DNA of 64,000 bases. Origin: Pseudomonas sp. GM21. GTDB taxonomy: Bacteria; Pseudomonadota; Gammaproteobacteria; Pseudomonadales; Pseudomonadaceae. Of this stretch, positions 35,576 through 44,663 are shown piece after piece. Within the stretch, counting starts at the first letter, position 1; the number at the start of each line of letters is the position of its first letter. The stretch lies in the NCBI RefSeq assembly GCF_000282215.1, contig NZ_AKJS01000190.1, positions 60,032 through 124,031 on the forward strand. The letters are read 5' to 3'. The notes under the pieces are model-generated. The model did no database searches, was not told where the DNA came from, and saw nothing but the letters and a program-made list of their open reading frames with translations. Both the position numbers and the translations under genes were made by a program.

Positions 35576-37240
35576 TTAGTGGAAAAGGATCGCCGTTTTC
35601 TGCAGGGTCACCCAAACACCCCACGCCAACGGAATACCCACCACCAGCCACGCAGCCACCGCCAACGGCTTGGTGCCCGCGCCCGCTTTCCACTCCAGCA
35701 CAGTGCTGCTGTCAGCACCTTTGTCGTGGCCCAGCGCCTGTTCGGCAGCCAGTTCAGCGTCGGTCATGAAGTACTTGTCAGCCACCGGGCGCACCAGCAG
35801 ATTGCACAGAAAACCCAGCACCAGCAGGCCTGCAAGAATGTACAAGGTGATGTCGTAAGCGGCAGCGCGCTCAACGCCGATGCTCAGCTGATATTCACGC
35901 AGGTAGTTCACCAACACCGGACCCAACACGCCCGCTGCCGCCCACGCAGTCAACAGACGACCGTGGATCGCACCTACCATCTGCGTACCGAAAAGATCCG
36001 CCAGATAAGCGGGAACGGTCGCGAAACCACCGCCGTACATCGACAGGATGATGCAGAACGCGGCCACGAACAGCGCGACGCTGCCCAGATGACCAAGGTT
36101 CGGGATTAGTCCATACAGGGCAAAGCCCAAGGCGAAGAACACGAAGTAGGTGTTTTTACGGCCCAGGTAATCGGAGAACGAGGCCCAAAAGAACCGGCCA
36201 CCGATGTTAAACAGGCTCAGCAAACCGGTGAAACCGGCCGCAATCGCCGCAATCGAAGCCAGTTGCCCGGCGTCCAGCTGACCGAATGGCAGGTCCACGC
36301 CAATCAATTTACCGCCGAACACCTCCTGCAACAGCGGCGACGCCATGCCGAGGATGCCGATACCAGCCGAAACGTTCAGGCACAACACCAGCCACACCAG
36401 ACGGAATTGTGGAGTTTTCCAGGCGACGTTCACATGAACGTGGCGGTGGGTAATCATCGCGTTCGCGGCTTTTTTCGCCGGAGCGGTCCAGCCCTCAGGC
36501 TTCCAGCCGGTTGGCGGAACGCGGTAGGACAATGCGCCACCGATCATGAACACGAAGTAGATCGCGGCCATCACCAGGAAGCTCTGCCATACGCCCACGC
36601 TATCTGCCGAAGCGAAATGGCTCATCAGGGCTGCGGCCAGCGGAGCACCGACCATCGCACCACCGCCAAAACCCATGATCGCCATGCCGGTCGCCATGCC
36701 GCGCTTGTCCGGAAACCACTTGATCAACGTCGATACCGGCGAGATATAACCCAACCCCAGGCCAATACCCCCAATAACCCCGGAGCCGACCCACATCAGC
36801 CAGATCTGGTGGGTATAGATCCCCAGTGCTGAAATCAGCAGACCACCGCACCAGCACAGCGCCGATACAACGCCAGCCTTACGTGGTCCGGCATGTTCCA
36901 GCCAGCCACCCCAGATCGCTGCCGAGCAGCCGAGGAAGATGAAGAACAAGGTGTAGATCCAGCCGAGCATCGAGATCGGCCAGTCGCATTGCGAGGAGAA
37001 AATTTGCGAAACGAAGCTCATGTCCGGCGCGCAGGCAACCGGCTTGGTCACACCCAGCGCCTTGGACAGTGGCAACCAAAACACCGAGAATCCGTAGGCC
37101 ATGCCGATGCAAAGGTGGATGGCCAGCGCGGCCGGCGGTACCAGCCAACGGTTGAAACCGGGCTTGGCGATGATGCGCTCCTTGGACAGGAACGCAGGCT
37201 GGCCGGCTACGAGGCCGTCCGCCGTGATGCTCGTGGTCAT
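35576..37240 (-). CDS. OFA-type MFS transporter (oxalate/formate antiporter family)
   Basis: A 554-residue 12-helix major facilitator of the oxalate:formate antiporter family, inner membrane. It has the family N-terminal segment FNRWLVPPAALAIHLCIGMA, a long extracellular loop with cysteines between helices 1 and 2 (PVACAPDMSFV ... SSQCDWP), and a 70-residue C-terminal extension with two more hydrophobic stretches (YILAGLLVLGFLCNLLV, PLAVAAWLVVGIPLAWGVWV). The substrate is not evident; members carry oxalate, pyruvate or other small acids. ATG 37240 with GGGGGA before it is preferred over the longer frame to 37285. Confidence 0.88.
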   Translation of the reverse strand: MTTSITADGLVAGQPAFLSKERIIAKPGFNRWLVPPAALAIHLCIGMAYGFSVFWLPLSKALGVTKPVACAPDMSFVSQIFSSQCDWPISMLGWIYTLFFIFLGCSAAIWGGWLEHAGPRKAGVVSALCWCGGLLISALGIYTHQIWLMWVGSGVIGGIGLGLGYISPVSTLIKWFPDKRGMATGMAIMGFGGGAMVGAPLAAALMSHFASADSVGVWQSFLVMAAIYFVFMIGGALSYRVPPTGWKPEGWTAPAKKAANAMITHRHVHVNVAWKTPQFRLVWLVLCLNVSAGIGILGMASPLLQEVFGGKLIGVDLPFGQLDAGQLASIAAIAAGFTGLLSLFNIGGRFFWASFSDYLGRKNTYFVFFALGFALYGLIPNLGHLGSVALFVAAFCIILSMYGGGFATVPAYLADLFGTQMVGAIHGRLLTAWAAAGVLGPVLVNYLREYQLSIGVERAAAYDITLYILAGLLVLGFLCNLLVRPVADKYFMTDAELAAEQALGHDKGADSSTVLEWKAGAGTKPLAVAAWLVVGIPLAWGVWVTLQKTAILFH

Positions 37241-37461
37241 TGTGTATCCCCCAATTATTAGTAGGGTTCGCCAGCCACTTTTCACCCCCAGCTTCTATGC
37301 GCACGCATGACTGTTTTATTGAGCGAAGCTGCTTTTTGTGCGGCATCTCGTCGCAGCAGGACGGACGAACGGGCAAAGGTTACCATTTCAGCGAGACAGA
37401 AAAGCCAAAGTGATATCACCTTTTGTAAGTCTTCCGCTCTCGTATCTCTAAAGGAGACTCC

Positions 37462-37875
37462 ATGCCGATCTTTGTCGAAACGCTGACCGAGGCCACTTAT
37501 CAGGATCAGCAAGACCTGCAGAAAATTTACCGCGACGCCCCGGACTGGCTGTACGCCCCGTTTTCAGGGGGCATACAGCTGATCGAAGGCTGCTTGCGGG
37601 ACGGTTCACTGATCGCCGGACGCTTCAACGATCGACTGCTCGGCGCGGCCCGTTTGCAACAGCATCAGGACGTCTGGCACTTGTCCCAACTTTGCGTACG
37701 AAAAATTACCCGTCGGCGTGGTGTCGCCGAACGCTTGGTGAACGAAGCGCAAAAAATGGCCTCTGAGTCGGGCGCCACGCTTCGCTTGCTGGCCCCCGCC
37801 GGGCACCTTGAAGCCCAGGCGCTTGCAGCCAAGCTGAAACTGCCACTGGATGTAATGCCGGCAGATATCGCCTGA
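37462..37875 (+). CDS. GNAT-fold protein, PanZ-like acetyl-CoA sensor family
   Basis: A 137-residue GNAT-type protein. The acetyl-CoA loop reads VRKITRRRGVAERLVNEA (about residues 76-93), an R-R-x-G-V-A variant of the pyrophosphate loop. The N-terminal pattern (QKIYRDAPDWLYAPF) and short length resemble the PanZ/PanM group, which binds acetyl-CoA and regulates PanD maturation. Whether it acts that way in Pseudomonas is not shown by the sequence. It stands alone, divergent from the MFS gene. Confidence 0.72.
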   Translation: MPIFVETLTEATYQDQQDLQKIYRDAPDWLYAPFSGGIQLIEGCLRDGSLIAGRFNDRLLGAARLQQHQDVWHLSQLCVRKITRRRGVAERLVNEAQKMASESGATLRLLAPAGHLEAQALAAKLKLPLDVMPADIA

Positions 37876-37946
37876 CCGGTCGTCCCCTTCAGAGCGCTAT
37901 ACTCCCGGGCTAAATTTCGAATTCGACTATCTACAAGGACTCGCCC

Positions 37947-40178
37947 ATGAAAGCGTTCGGCAAAATCCTGGGTCTGGTACTTCTCGGGCTGTTGCTGATC
38001 ATTGTGGCGCTGGGCTTTGCCCTGACCCACCTGTTTGATCCCAACGACTATAAAGACGAGATTCGCCAGATTGCCCGCGACAAGGCCCACATCGAGCTGA
38101 CGCTCAATGGCGATATCGGCTGGAGCCTGTTCCCGTGGCTGGGCCTGGAGTTGCACGAGGCCAGTGTCGCGACCCTGGCCAAGCCGACGGAACCGTTCGC
38201 CGACTTGCAAATGCTTGGCCTGTCAGTGCGCGTGCTGCCGCTGCTGCGCCGTGAAGTACAGATGAGCGATGTCCGTGTAGAAGGCCTGAACCTGCGCCTC
38301 AACCGCGACAAGGACGGCCATGGTAATTGGGAAGATGTCGGGAAGGTCCCGACGCCAGCCACCCCGACCACGCCACCGGCCACTCCTGGCGAACCTGCAC
38401 CCGCACCGGAAACCACCGTCCAGGTAGAAAAACCGGCCCAGCCCATTCGGCTGGACATCGACAGCCTGACCGTGAACAACGCCCGCGTTGAATACAGCGA
38501 CGAGAAAACTGGTCGGCAGTTCAGCGCCGAAAGCATCCAGCTGAGCACAGGCCCGGTGCATGACTCGACCAACATCCCGGTCAAACTCACCGCGTTCCTC
38601 GGCACCAACCAGCCGGTTTTGCGGGTGCGCACCGAGCTCACCGGTGAGTTGCGTTTCGAGCGCGCACTCCAACGCTACAAATTCGAAGACATGAAAATGT
38701 CCGGCGAAGTCGCGGGTGATCCGCTGCAAGGTAAAACCATGACCTTCGCTGCCCATGGTCAATTGTTACTGGATAAAGCCGCGAACGTCGCCGAATGGAC
38801 CGGTATCAAGATCTCCGCCAACCAATTGCGCGCACTGGGTGAACTCAAGGTCAACGACCTGGACAAGACGCCGCAGATCAGCGGCGGCATTTCGATTGCC
38901 CAATTCGACCTTGCGACATTCGTCGACAGTATTGGCCAGAAGCTTCCGGCCATGGCCGAAGGCAGTTTGAGCAAAGTCGAACTGGTCAGCCGCGTTGCCG
39001 GCACGCCGACCAGCGTTTCGTTCGATAACATCAACCTGAAAGTCGATGACAGCACCTTCAGTGGTCGCATCGCCGTCGAGGATTTCGCCAAACAGTCGCT
39101 GCGCGCAGCCCTGAAGGCCGACACGTTCAATGTCGACCGCTATCTGCCACCCAAATCCGCCGAAGCCAGCAGCGCGACACAGGTGCGCCAGGCTGAAGTC
39201 GCCAGCACCGAGGCCAATGCAATGGCCGGCGCGGGCAGCACACCACTGCCGGAGTCGCCAACCAAGGAGGCGTGGAGCACCGCACGCCTGCTGCCGGTTG
39301 AACGCTTGAGCAAACTCGACGTGGACGCCGACCTGACCTTTGGCCAGTTGACCCTCGACAAGCTGCCGATTCACAACGCTGCGTTCAAGGCCACGGGCCT
39401 GGGCGGCCTGCTGACCCTGGAGAACCTGCGCGGCGATCTGTACGACGGCAACTTCGAAACCAAGGGCACCCTCGACGTGCGCCAGCCAGAACCCGCGCTG
39501 AGCTTGCAGACAACCCTCAACAAAGTACCGGTAGAAAAAGTCCTCGAAAGCCAAGGCAAAAACCCGCCGGTCAAAGGCCTGGTGACGCTCAACAGCGCGC
39601 TGACCGCCAGCGGCAACAGCCAGAAAGCGCTGATCGACAGTCTCAACGGCAATGCCAGTTTCGTCATCAACAATGGCGTGCTGCTCAATGCCAACCTTGA
39701 ACAACAGCTGTGCAAAGGCATCGCCACCCTGAACCGCAAAACCCTCAGCGGCGAGCCACGGGGCAAGGACACGCCATTCCAGGAACTCAAGGGCAACCTG
39801 ACCTTCCGTAACGGCGTGGCCAGCAACCCGGACCTGAAAGTGCGCATCCCGGGCATGACCGTGAATGGCGACGGCGACGTCGATCTGCGCGTGCTGGGCA
39901 TGGACTACCGCGTTGGCATCCTCATCGAAGGCGATACAAGTGCCATGCCGGACCCGGCCTGCCAGGTCGGCGACAAATATGTCGGTATCGTTTGGCCGCT
40001 GCGTTGCCGGGGACCGCTGGAGCTCGGCGCCAAGGCCTGCCGTCTGGATAACGAACGCATGGGCCAGGTGGCGAGCAAACTGGCAGGCGACAAGATCAGC
40101 GAAAAAATCGACGAGAAGCTGGGCGACAAAGTCAGTCCTGAACTGAAAGACGCATTGAAGGGGCTGTTCAAGCGATGA
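37947..40178 (+). CDS. AsmA family protein
   Basis: A 743-residue AsmA-like protein with one N-terminal membrane helix (LVLLGLLLIIVALGFALTHL, residues about 10-29) and a very long periplasmic region rich in short beta strands, as in bridge-like lipid transfer proteins. There is a proline/threonine-rich insert near residues 130-160 and a conserved AsmA C-terminal domain with FVINNGVLLNANLEQQLCKG. It probably acts in outer-membrane lipid homeostasis (family knowledge). AAGGA precedes ATG 37947. Its stop overlaps the mutY start (ATGA). Confidence 0.93.
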   Translation: MKAFGKILGLVLLGLLLIIVALGFALTHLFDPNDYKDEIRQIARDKAHIELTLNGDIGWSLFPWLGLELHEASVATLAKPTEPFADLQMLGLSVRVLPLLRREVQMSDVRVEGLNLRLNRDKDGHGNWEDVGKVPTPATPTTPPATPGEPAPAPETTVQVEKPAQPIRLDIDSLTVNNARVEYSDEKTGRQFSAESIQLSTGPVHDSTNIPVKLTAFLGTNQPVLRVRTELTGELRFERALQRYKFEDMKMSGEVAGDPLQGKTMTFAAHGQLLLDKAANVAEWTGIKISANQLRALGELKVNDLDKTPQISGGISIAQFDLATFVDSIGQKLPAMAEGSLSKVELVSRVAGTPTSVSFDNINLKVDDSTFSGRIAVEDFAKQSLRAALKADTFNVDRYLPPKSAEASSATQVRQAEVASTEANAMAGAGSTPLPESPTKEAWSTARLLPVERLSKLDVDADLTFGQLTLDKLPIHNAAFKATGLGGLLTLENLRGDLYDGNFETKGTLDVRQPEPALSLQTTLNKVPVEKVLESQGKNPPVKGLVTLNSALTASGNSQKALIDSLNGNASFVINNGVLLNANLEQQLCKGIATLNRKTLSGEPRGKDTPFQELKGNLTFRNGVASNPDLKVRIPGMTVNGDGDVDLRVLGMDYRVGILIEGDTSAMPDPACQVGDKYVGIVWPLRCRGPLELGAKACRLDNERMGQVASKLAGDKISEKIDEKLGDKVSPELKDALKGLFKR

Positions 40179-41242
40179 GAGCCGAGCAGTTTTCATCGGC
40201 GGTGTTGGACTGGTATGACCGCCATGGCCGCCACGACTTGCCCTGGCAACAGGGGATCACCCCGTATCGGGTGTGGGTCTCGGAGATCATGTTGCAGCAA
40301 ACCCAGGTCAGCACCGTGCTCAATTACTTCGACCGCTTCATGGCCTCGCTGCCAACGGTCGAAGCCCTGGCCGCCGCGCCGGAAGACGAAGTGCTGCACC
40401 TGTGGACCGGACTGGGGTATTACACCCGGGCGCGCAATCTGCAGAAGACCGCGAAAATTGTCGCCTGCGAATACGGCGGTGAATTTCCCCGGGATGTGGA
40501 TAAGTTGGTTGAGCTGCCAGGCATCGGGCTATCCACCGCCGGTGCAATCGCCAGCCTGAGCATGGGCCTGCGGGCGCCGATCCTCGACGGCAACGTCAAA
40601 CGCGTCCTGGCGCGCTTTACCGCGCAAGAGGGTTATCCCGGGGAGCCGAAGGTCGCCAAACAGCTCTGGGCCAACGCTGAGCGCTTTACGCCGCATGATC
40701 GGGTCAACGCCTACACCCAGGCGATGATGGACCTGGGCGCCACGCTCTGCACCCGCAGCAAGCCGAGTTGCCTGCTCTGCCCCCTGCAACAGGGCTGCGA
40801 AGCGCACATGCTCGGCCTGGAAACCCGCTACCCCGTCCCCAAACCGCGTAAAACCGTGCCACAGAAGCGCACGCTGATGCCCATGCTCGCCAACGGCAAA
40901 GGCGCGATTCTGCTTTACCGGCGCCCTTCCACGGGCCTGTGGGGCGGTCTCTGGAGTTTGCCGGAGCTCGATGACCTCGACGATCTGCAACATCTGGCCT
41001 CGCAGCACTCACTGGAACTGGACAGCCAACAAGCGCTGCCGAGCCTGGTGCACACCTTCAGCCACTTTCAGTTGTCCATCGAACCCTGGCTGGTCCGGGT
41101 TCAGGAGTCCGGCCACCACGTGGCCGAGGCCGACTGGCTCTGGTATAACCTCGCCACCCCGCCGCGCCTGGGCCTTGCCGCCCCGGTCAAAACCTTGCTC
41201 GAACGCGCGGCCGCCGTATTGAACGCAGGAGAGTCGTCATGA
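40175..41242 (+). CDS. mutY: A/G-specific adenine glycosylase MutY
   Basis: A 355-residue DNA repair glycosylase that removes adenine opposite 8-oxoguanine. Catalytic Glu37 lies in SEIMLQQTQV, the helix-hairpin-helix in LVELPGIGLSTAGAI, the catalytic Asp in LDGNVKRVLARF, and the four cluster cysteines in CTRSKPSCLLCPLQQGC (C-x6-C-x2-C-x5-C). The C-terminal NUDIX-like recognition domain runs from about residue 230. It is coupled to its neighbours by ATGA overlaps on both sides (AsmA-like gene and yggX). Confidence 0.98.
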   Translation: MRAEQFSSAVLDWYDRHGRHDLPWQQGITPYRVWVSEIMLQQTQVSTVLNYFDRFMASLPTVEALAAAPEDEVLHLWTGLGYYTRARNLQKTAKIVACEYGGEFPRDVDKLVELPGIGLSTAGAIASLSMGLRAPILDGNVKRVLARFTAQEGYPGEPKVAKQLWANAERFTPHDRVNAYTQAMMDLGATLCTRSKPSCLLCPLQQGCEAHMLGLETRYPVPKPRKTVPQKRTLMPMLANGKGAILLYRRPSTGLWGGLWSLPELDDLDDLQHLASQHSLELDSQQALPSLVHTFSHFQLSIEPWLVRVQESGHHVAEADWLWYNLATPPRLGLAAPVKTLLERAAAVLNAGESS

Positions 41243-41511
41243 CCCGCACCATCATGTGCCGCAAGTACAAAGAAGAATTGCCCGCCCTCGAACGCGCCCC
41301 CTTCCCCGGCGCAAAAGGTCAGGACATTTTTGACCACGTTTCGGCCAAGGCTTGGGCCGACTGGCAAAAACACCAAACCCTGCTGATCAACGAAAAACGC
41401 CTGAACATGATGAACGCCGAAGATCGCAAATATCTGCAGGGCGAGATGGACAAGTACTTCTCCGGCGAGGATTACGCCAAGGCTGACGGCTACGTTCCGC
41501 CAGCTGAATAA
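41239..41511 (+). CDS. yggX: Oxidative damage protection protein YggX
   Basis: A 90-residue YggX, a small iron-trafficking protein that protects Fe-S enzymes from oxidation. It has the N-terminal MCRKYKEELPALERAPFPG with the single conserved cysteine, and DHVSAKAWADWQKHQTLLIN. An ATGA overlap with mutY makes it the last gene of an asmA-like/mutY/yggX unit, a pairing with mutY that is widespread in gamma-proteobacteria. Confidence 0.97.
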   Translation: MTRTIMCRKYKEELPALERAPFPGAKGQDIFDHVSAKAWADWQKHQTLLINEKRLNMMNAEDRKYLQGEMDKYFSGEDYAKADGYVPPAE

Positions 41512-41575
41512 TCCCGATTTCTCGGGGGTCGGATCGTAAGCGACGGTAATAATTAAAATTTTTTTGAAAACTTTC

Positions 41576-41604
41576 TTGACGACCCCCTGAAAAACCAGTT
41601 TAAT
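41576..41604 (+). promoter_or_regulatory. Sigma-70 promoter of tRNA-Phe
   Basis: TTGACG (41576-41581) and TTTAAT (41599-41604) are separated by 17 bases and lie 10 bases before the tRNA. A GCGCCCCG stretch between the -10 box and the tRNA resembles a stringent discriminator. Confidence 0.85.
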
Positions 41605-41614
41605 GCGCCCCGTT

Positions 41615-41690
41615 GCCCAGATAGCTCAGTCGGTAGAGCAGGGGATTGAAAATCCCCGTGTCGGCGGTTCGATTCCGTCTCTGGGCACCA
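41615..41690 (+). tRNA. tRNA-Phe (GAA)
   Basis: A 76-base cloverleaf with acceptor GCCCAGA/TCTGGGC, D arm GCTC-AGTCGGTAGA-GC, anticodon arm GGGGATTGAAAATCCCC with anticodon GAA, T arm GGCGGTTCGATTCCGTC, and encoded CCA. Its 3' half is repeated in damaged form at 42686-42757. Confidence 0.98.
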
Positions 41691-41700
41691 AATACCGAAA

Positions 41701-41730
41701 ACCCTGAATCGCAAGATTCAGGGTTTTTTT
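41701..41730 (+). terminator. Terminator of tRNA-Phe
   Basis: The stem ACCCTGAATC/GATTCAGGGT with a GCAA loop and T7 lies 10 bases after the tRNA. A near copy follows the partial tRNA at 42723. Confidence 0.95.
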
Positions 41731-42018
41731 ATGCCCGGGATTTGATGAAGCACTGTTCCAGTCACCCTCAAAGCGCCAAACGAAGCATCCCCCCCACCTC
41801 CTCGCGCCACGCCAGCTAGCACCTGCCCCCCTTCCGAAGCCGAGTCCGGAGAGGCATCAAGCATTGGTGAACAGCCCTTCTCGCAATCTCTCGGGTTTGT
41901 CGGAACGCTCCGAAGGCTTTAACGGAAGTGGATGACATACCCTGATCATCGGCTTGGGCAGAATCGTGGGAGGAGCTGCCGCATAACCGGGAGCAGATTC
42001 GCAACAGGGATGTAGACA
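41731..42018. other. Gap between tRNA-Phe and the hypothetical gene
   Basis: A 288-base stretch with no credible gene. Antisense and sense frames are short and lack ribosome sites until the SD-like AGGGAT before 42019. It is the left part of the segment bracketed by tRNA-Phe and its partial copy, and probably holds the remains of an inserted element. Confidence 0.5.
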
Positions 42019-42426
42019 ATGACTGACGCCATCAAACGGAATGTCGAAAACGTTGAGCTTCTTACTGGCCAGGACATCAGAATTTTCAGCTTTGATATTC
42101 GGCAGTCAACATGGCTTCACAGGTTCGCCGAAGATCTGGCCGCCATCGGCGGGCCGCAGGCACCAGGCGCCAACTCCAAAGCATCGCTGGCAGCCACCGA
42201 ATTAAAGTTCTCGTTTTCGAAAGACCAATGCGAACTGCTAAGCGAAGCAACTCCACTCGACTACCCACTGACGCAAGAGTCGGCCATGGTCATCAATAAC
42301 GTCCGATCCCTGCACTGTCGCGATGTCATCAAAGACAACAGACGGGTCCTGGTACGTATTTTCGGGCTTTCAAAATTTTCTTCCCCTGTCGTTATTTCAG
42401 AGGATCCGTTGCTGCTGCAGGGTTGA
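42019..42426 (+). CDS. Hypothetical protein in the tRNA-Phe scar
   Basis: A 135-residue predicted cytosolic protein that I do not recognise. It has no membrane segment, no cysteine pattern (one Cys in FSKDQCELL, one in SLHCRDV), and no nucleotide-binding motif. A weak AGGGA lies before ATG 42019. It lies in the segment between tRNA-Phe and its partial duplicate and may be cargo of the former insertion. Confidence 0.55.
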   Translation: MTDAIKRNVENVELLTGQDIRIFSFDIRQSTWLHRFAEDLAAIGGPQAPGANSKASLAATELKFSFSKDQCELLSEATPLDYPLTQESAMVINNVRSLHCRDVIKDNRRVLVRIFGLSKFSSPVVISEDPLLLQG

Positions 42427-42499
42427 TTTTTTAAGTGTTCAAACTGCTGAACGACCAGTCATGTGATTACTGGCCAATAACTATAAAAGAGGGAATGAA

Positions 42500-42730
42500 A
42501 TGTCTTGGGATTTGATTGGCATGTTGGCGCTTGTCGCTTTTTACGCCGGTTTTTTTGATGCGATTGCCGGCGGCGGAGGCTTGATCACCTTACCTGCATT
42601 GTTTCTGGCCGGTGTAGATCCGATCAGTGCAATTGCAACGAACAAGTTCCAGGCCGCTTCGGCAGCCGCCCCGACCCTGCGCAGGGTCGGCGGTCGATTC
42701 CGTCTCTGGCACCCGATAACGAAACCCTGA
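42500..42730 (+). pseudogene. Truncated TSUP (TauE/SafE) permease fused to tRNA-Phe remnant
   Basis: The first 55 or so codons match the N-terminus of sulfite-exporter TauE/SafE (TSUP) permeases: GMLALVAFYAGFFDAIAGGG, then GVDPISAIATNKFQAASA. Full proteins have about 250 residues and eight helices. Here the frame runs into the copied 3' end of tRNA-Phe at about 42686 and stops at 42730. GAGGGA stands before ATG 42500, so a 76-residue hybrid could still be made, but it cannot be a working permease. Confidence 0.85.
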
Positions 42731-42757
42731 ATCACAAGATTCAGGGTCTTTTTATGC
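42686..42757 (+). repeat. Partial, diverged copy of the tRNA-Phe 3' end and terminator
   Basis: GGTCGGCGGTCGATTCCGTC and the following T-arm, acceptor, CCC (for CCA), spacer, and terminator stem (ACCCTGAATC/GATTCAGGGT) copy positions 41660-41733 with a handful of single-base losses and changes. It lacks the 5' half of the tRNA, so it is an attachment-site-like duplicate and not a gene. Confidence 0.9.
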
Positions 42758-42824
42758 TTTGGTTTTGTTAACGATCAAGAATCGCGACCACGGGGCCACC
42801 CTTCCGACCTGAAACCCACCCCCT

Positions 42825-43271
42825 TCACTCTCTAGTGTTCCAGTTAAACACCAGATTCTTCGCACCAGCACTGGCGACATCTGCCGTGTCACGTTTCGTC
42901 TCACCATTGCGCGTTGCCACGACCGTGTACTTGCCAGGAGGTAACTGGACGTAAACCAACGGACCTGCCTGACTCAGCGTCAGCACTGGCCCTTGAGCGT
43001 TCTGAATAATCAAATCAACGTCCGGAATGTATTTGCCTTCCACCCCGACAGAAAAAGTCATGCGCAGGTTATAACCAGTTGTTTGCTGGATGGCCTTCGC
43101 TTCATCCTCGCCAATACCACCGGACAAGTAAGCAATTCCGTTTTGTTCCTGCCGCTGAATCTGCACACCTGAACTGTCGACGGGCTCAAGGCTGGCCGCA
43201 TTCAGCATCGCCGGGAACGCCAGGACGCCGACAGCAACAAGGGACAACATGAATGCACGCACGTATTTCAT
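42825..43271 (-). CDS. Exported protein with carboxypeptidase regulatory-like fold
   Basis: A 148-residue protein with a signal peptide (AFMLSLVAVGVLAFPAMLNA, cut near residue 25). The mature part has the pattern of a short beta-sandwich of the carboxypeptidase-regulatory type (VYVQLPPGKYTVVATRNGET). No enzyme motif is present. ATG 43271 starts the signal peptide; the frame is open further to 43340. Its periplasmic role is unknown. Confidence 0.68.
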   Translation of the reverse strand: MKYVRAFMLSLVAVGVLAFPAMLNAASLEPVDSSGVQIQRQEQNGIAYLSGGIGEDEAKAIQQTTGYNLRMTFSVGVEGKYIPDVDLIIQNAQGPVLTLSQAGPLVYVQLPPGKYTVVATRNGETKRDTADVASAGAKNLVFNWNTRE

Positions 43272-43535
43272 GATGACGACTCCCGGGCTCCGCAGAACCC
43301 TATCGTTTCCTAATTTTTTGATTTTCCGGACGCCGGTCAAGTTTTAGATTGATTCGATCTTGGGTTCACTGCGAAACGGACTACACCCTGTATTCCACAA
43401 ATACGCCCCGCCGTCGGCTTGGTCCTGCCAAACGAATCCGGCAATTCCTTCCGACTTTCCAGCGTCGTACTGCATCGCCGCCCCATGCTCTCTTGCCATC
43501 CTCTTCCGCCTGCTCCTCCAGCCACGGAAGACTTC

Positions 43536-44594
43536 ATGACCATCGTCAAAACCGATAACACTCAAAATCCACAACTTGCCTCTCTGGTGGGTAGCCTTGG
43601 CGAACTGATCCGCCAGGCACGCCTGAAAGCGCTTCGAGCGGTTGATACCGCTCAAGTACAAACCAGCTGGCAGATCGGGCGGCATATTGTTGAGTTCGAG
43701 CTGGAGGGGGCTCGTAGAGCGGGGTATGGGAAGCAGTTGTTGGCGACACTGGCGAAAATTCTGACAGCCGAGTTCGGGAAAGGCTTTGACGCTTCCAACC
43801 TTCGATACATGCGCCAGTTCTATCAAGCCTTCCCAATTTGTGACGCACTGCGTCACGAATTGAGCTGGACCCACTACCGCAGATTACTGCGCGTCGACAA
43901 CGACCATGCACGTCAGTGGTACATGAACGAGTCAGCCCTCCAGAACTGGTCGAGTCGCGCTCTGGAGCGTCAGATCAATACGCTCTATTACGAACGCTTG
44001 CTGGCAAGTCGCGACCGGCCTGCGGTCAAGGAGGAAGCCGCCACCAATATTCAGAAAATGGTCACCAGCCCAAGAGACTTTATTCGGGACCCGGTGGTGT
44101 TGGAATTTTTGGGCTTGCCCAATGCGGGCCTGATCCTGGAAACCGAACTTGAACAAGCGTTGATCAACCACCTTCAGAGCTTCTTGCTCGAACTGGGTAA
44201 AGGCTTCGCCTTCATCGCCCGCCAGCAACGCATCAGCACCGAAAGCAAAGACTTCTACTTCGATCTGGTGTTTTACAACTACCTGCTCAAATGCTTTGTC
44301 ATCTTCGATCTCAAACGCGGGGAACTGACCCATCAGGATGTCGGCCAGATGAACATGTATGTGCGCATGTACGACGACCTCAAACGCGGACCGGAGGATG
44401 GCCCCACTGTCGGCATCATTCTTTGCGCACAGAAAGATGAATCGGTGGTTCGTTATTCCGTGCTGGAGGGCAATGAACAACTGTTCGCCAGCAAATACAA
44501 ACTGGTGTTACCGAGTGAGGAGGAACTTCGAGCGGAGCTGGATCGAGAACGAGCGCTACTCGAAGATCGGCTGCTCAATCAGAATCGCCGATAA
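43536..44594 (+). CDS. PDDEXK nuclease domain protein (YhcG/DUF1016 family)
   Basis: A 352-residue member of the YhcG/DUF1016 family. The N-terminal DUF1016 region (about 20-150) contains QIGRHIVEFELEGARRAGYG and LSWTHYRRLLRV. The C-terminal PDDEXK-type domain has acidic DLVFYN and the motif-II-like FVIFDLKRGELTHQDVGQMN with Asp and Lys. Family members sit in defence or mobile regions and are believed to cut DNA; the role is not proven. It stands alone, without restriction-modification partners. ATG 43536 is chosen because the family N-terminus begins there; the frame is open from 43419. Confidence 0.9.
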   Translation: MTIVKTDNTQNPQLASLVGSLGELIRQARLKALRAVDTAQVQTSWQIGRHIVEFELEGARRAGYGKQLLATLAKILTAEFGKGFDASNLRYMRQFYQAFPICDALRHELSWTHYRRLLRVDNDHARQWYMNESALQNWSSRALERQINTLYYERLLASRDRPAVKEEAATNIQKMVTSPRDFIRDPVVLEFLGLPNAGLILETELEQALINHLQSFLLELGKGFAFIARQQRISTESKDFYFDLVFYNYLLKCFVIFDLKRGELTHQDVGQMNMYVRMYDDLKRGPEDGPTVGIILCAQKDESVVRYSVLEGNEQLFASKYKLVLPSEEELRAELDRERALLEDRLLNQNRR

Positions 44595-44663
44595 AAATGG
44601 GCGGATTGTCCGAATCCGTCATGAAGACTATCGTTGGCAGCTACGCGCAAAGGTCCGTCACCG

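Noticed and set aside
42686..42757. Second tRNA-Phe gene
   Set aside because: Only the T arm and 3' acceptor strand are present, with single-base deletions and CCC instead of CCA; the D and anticodon arms are missing.
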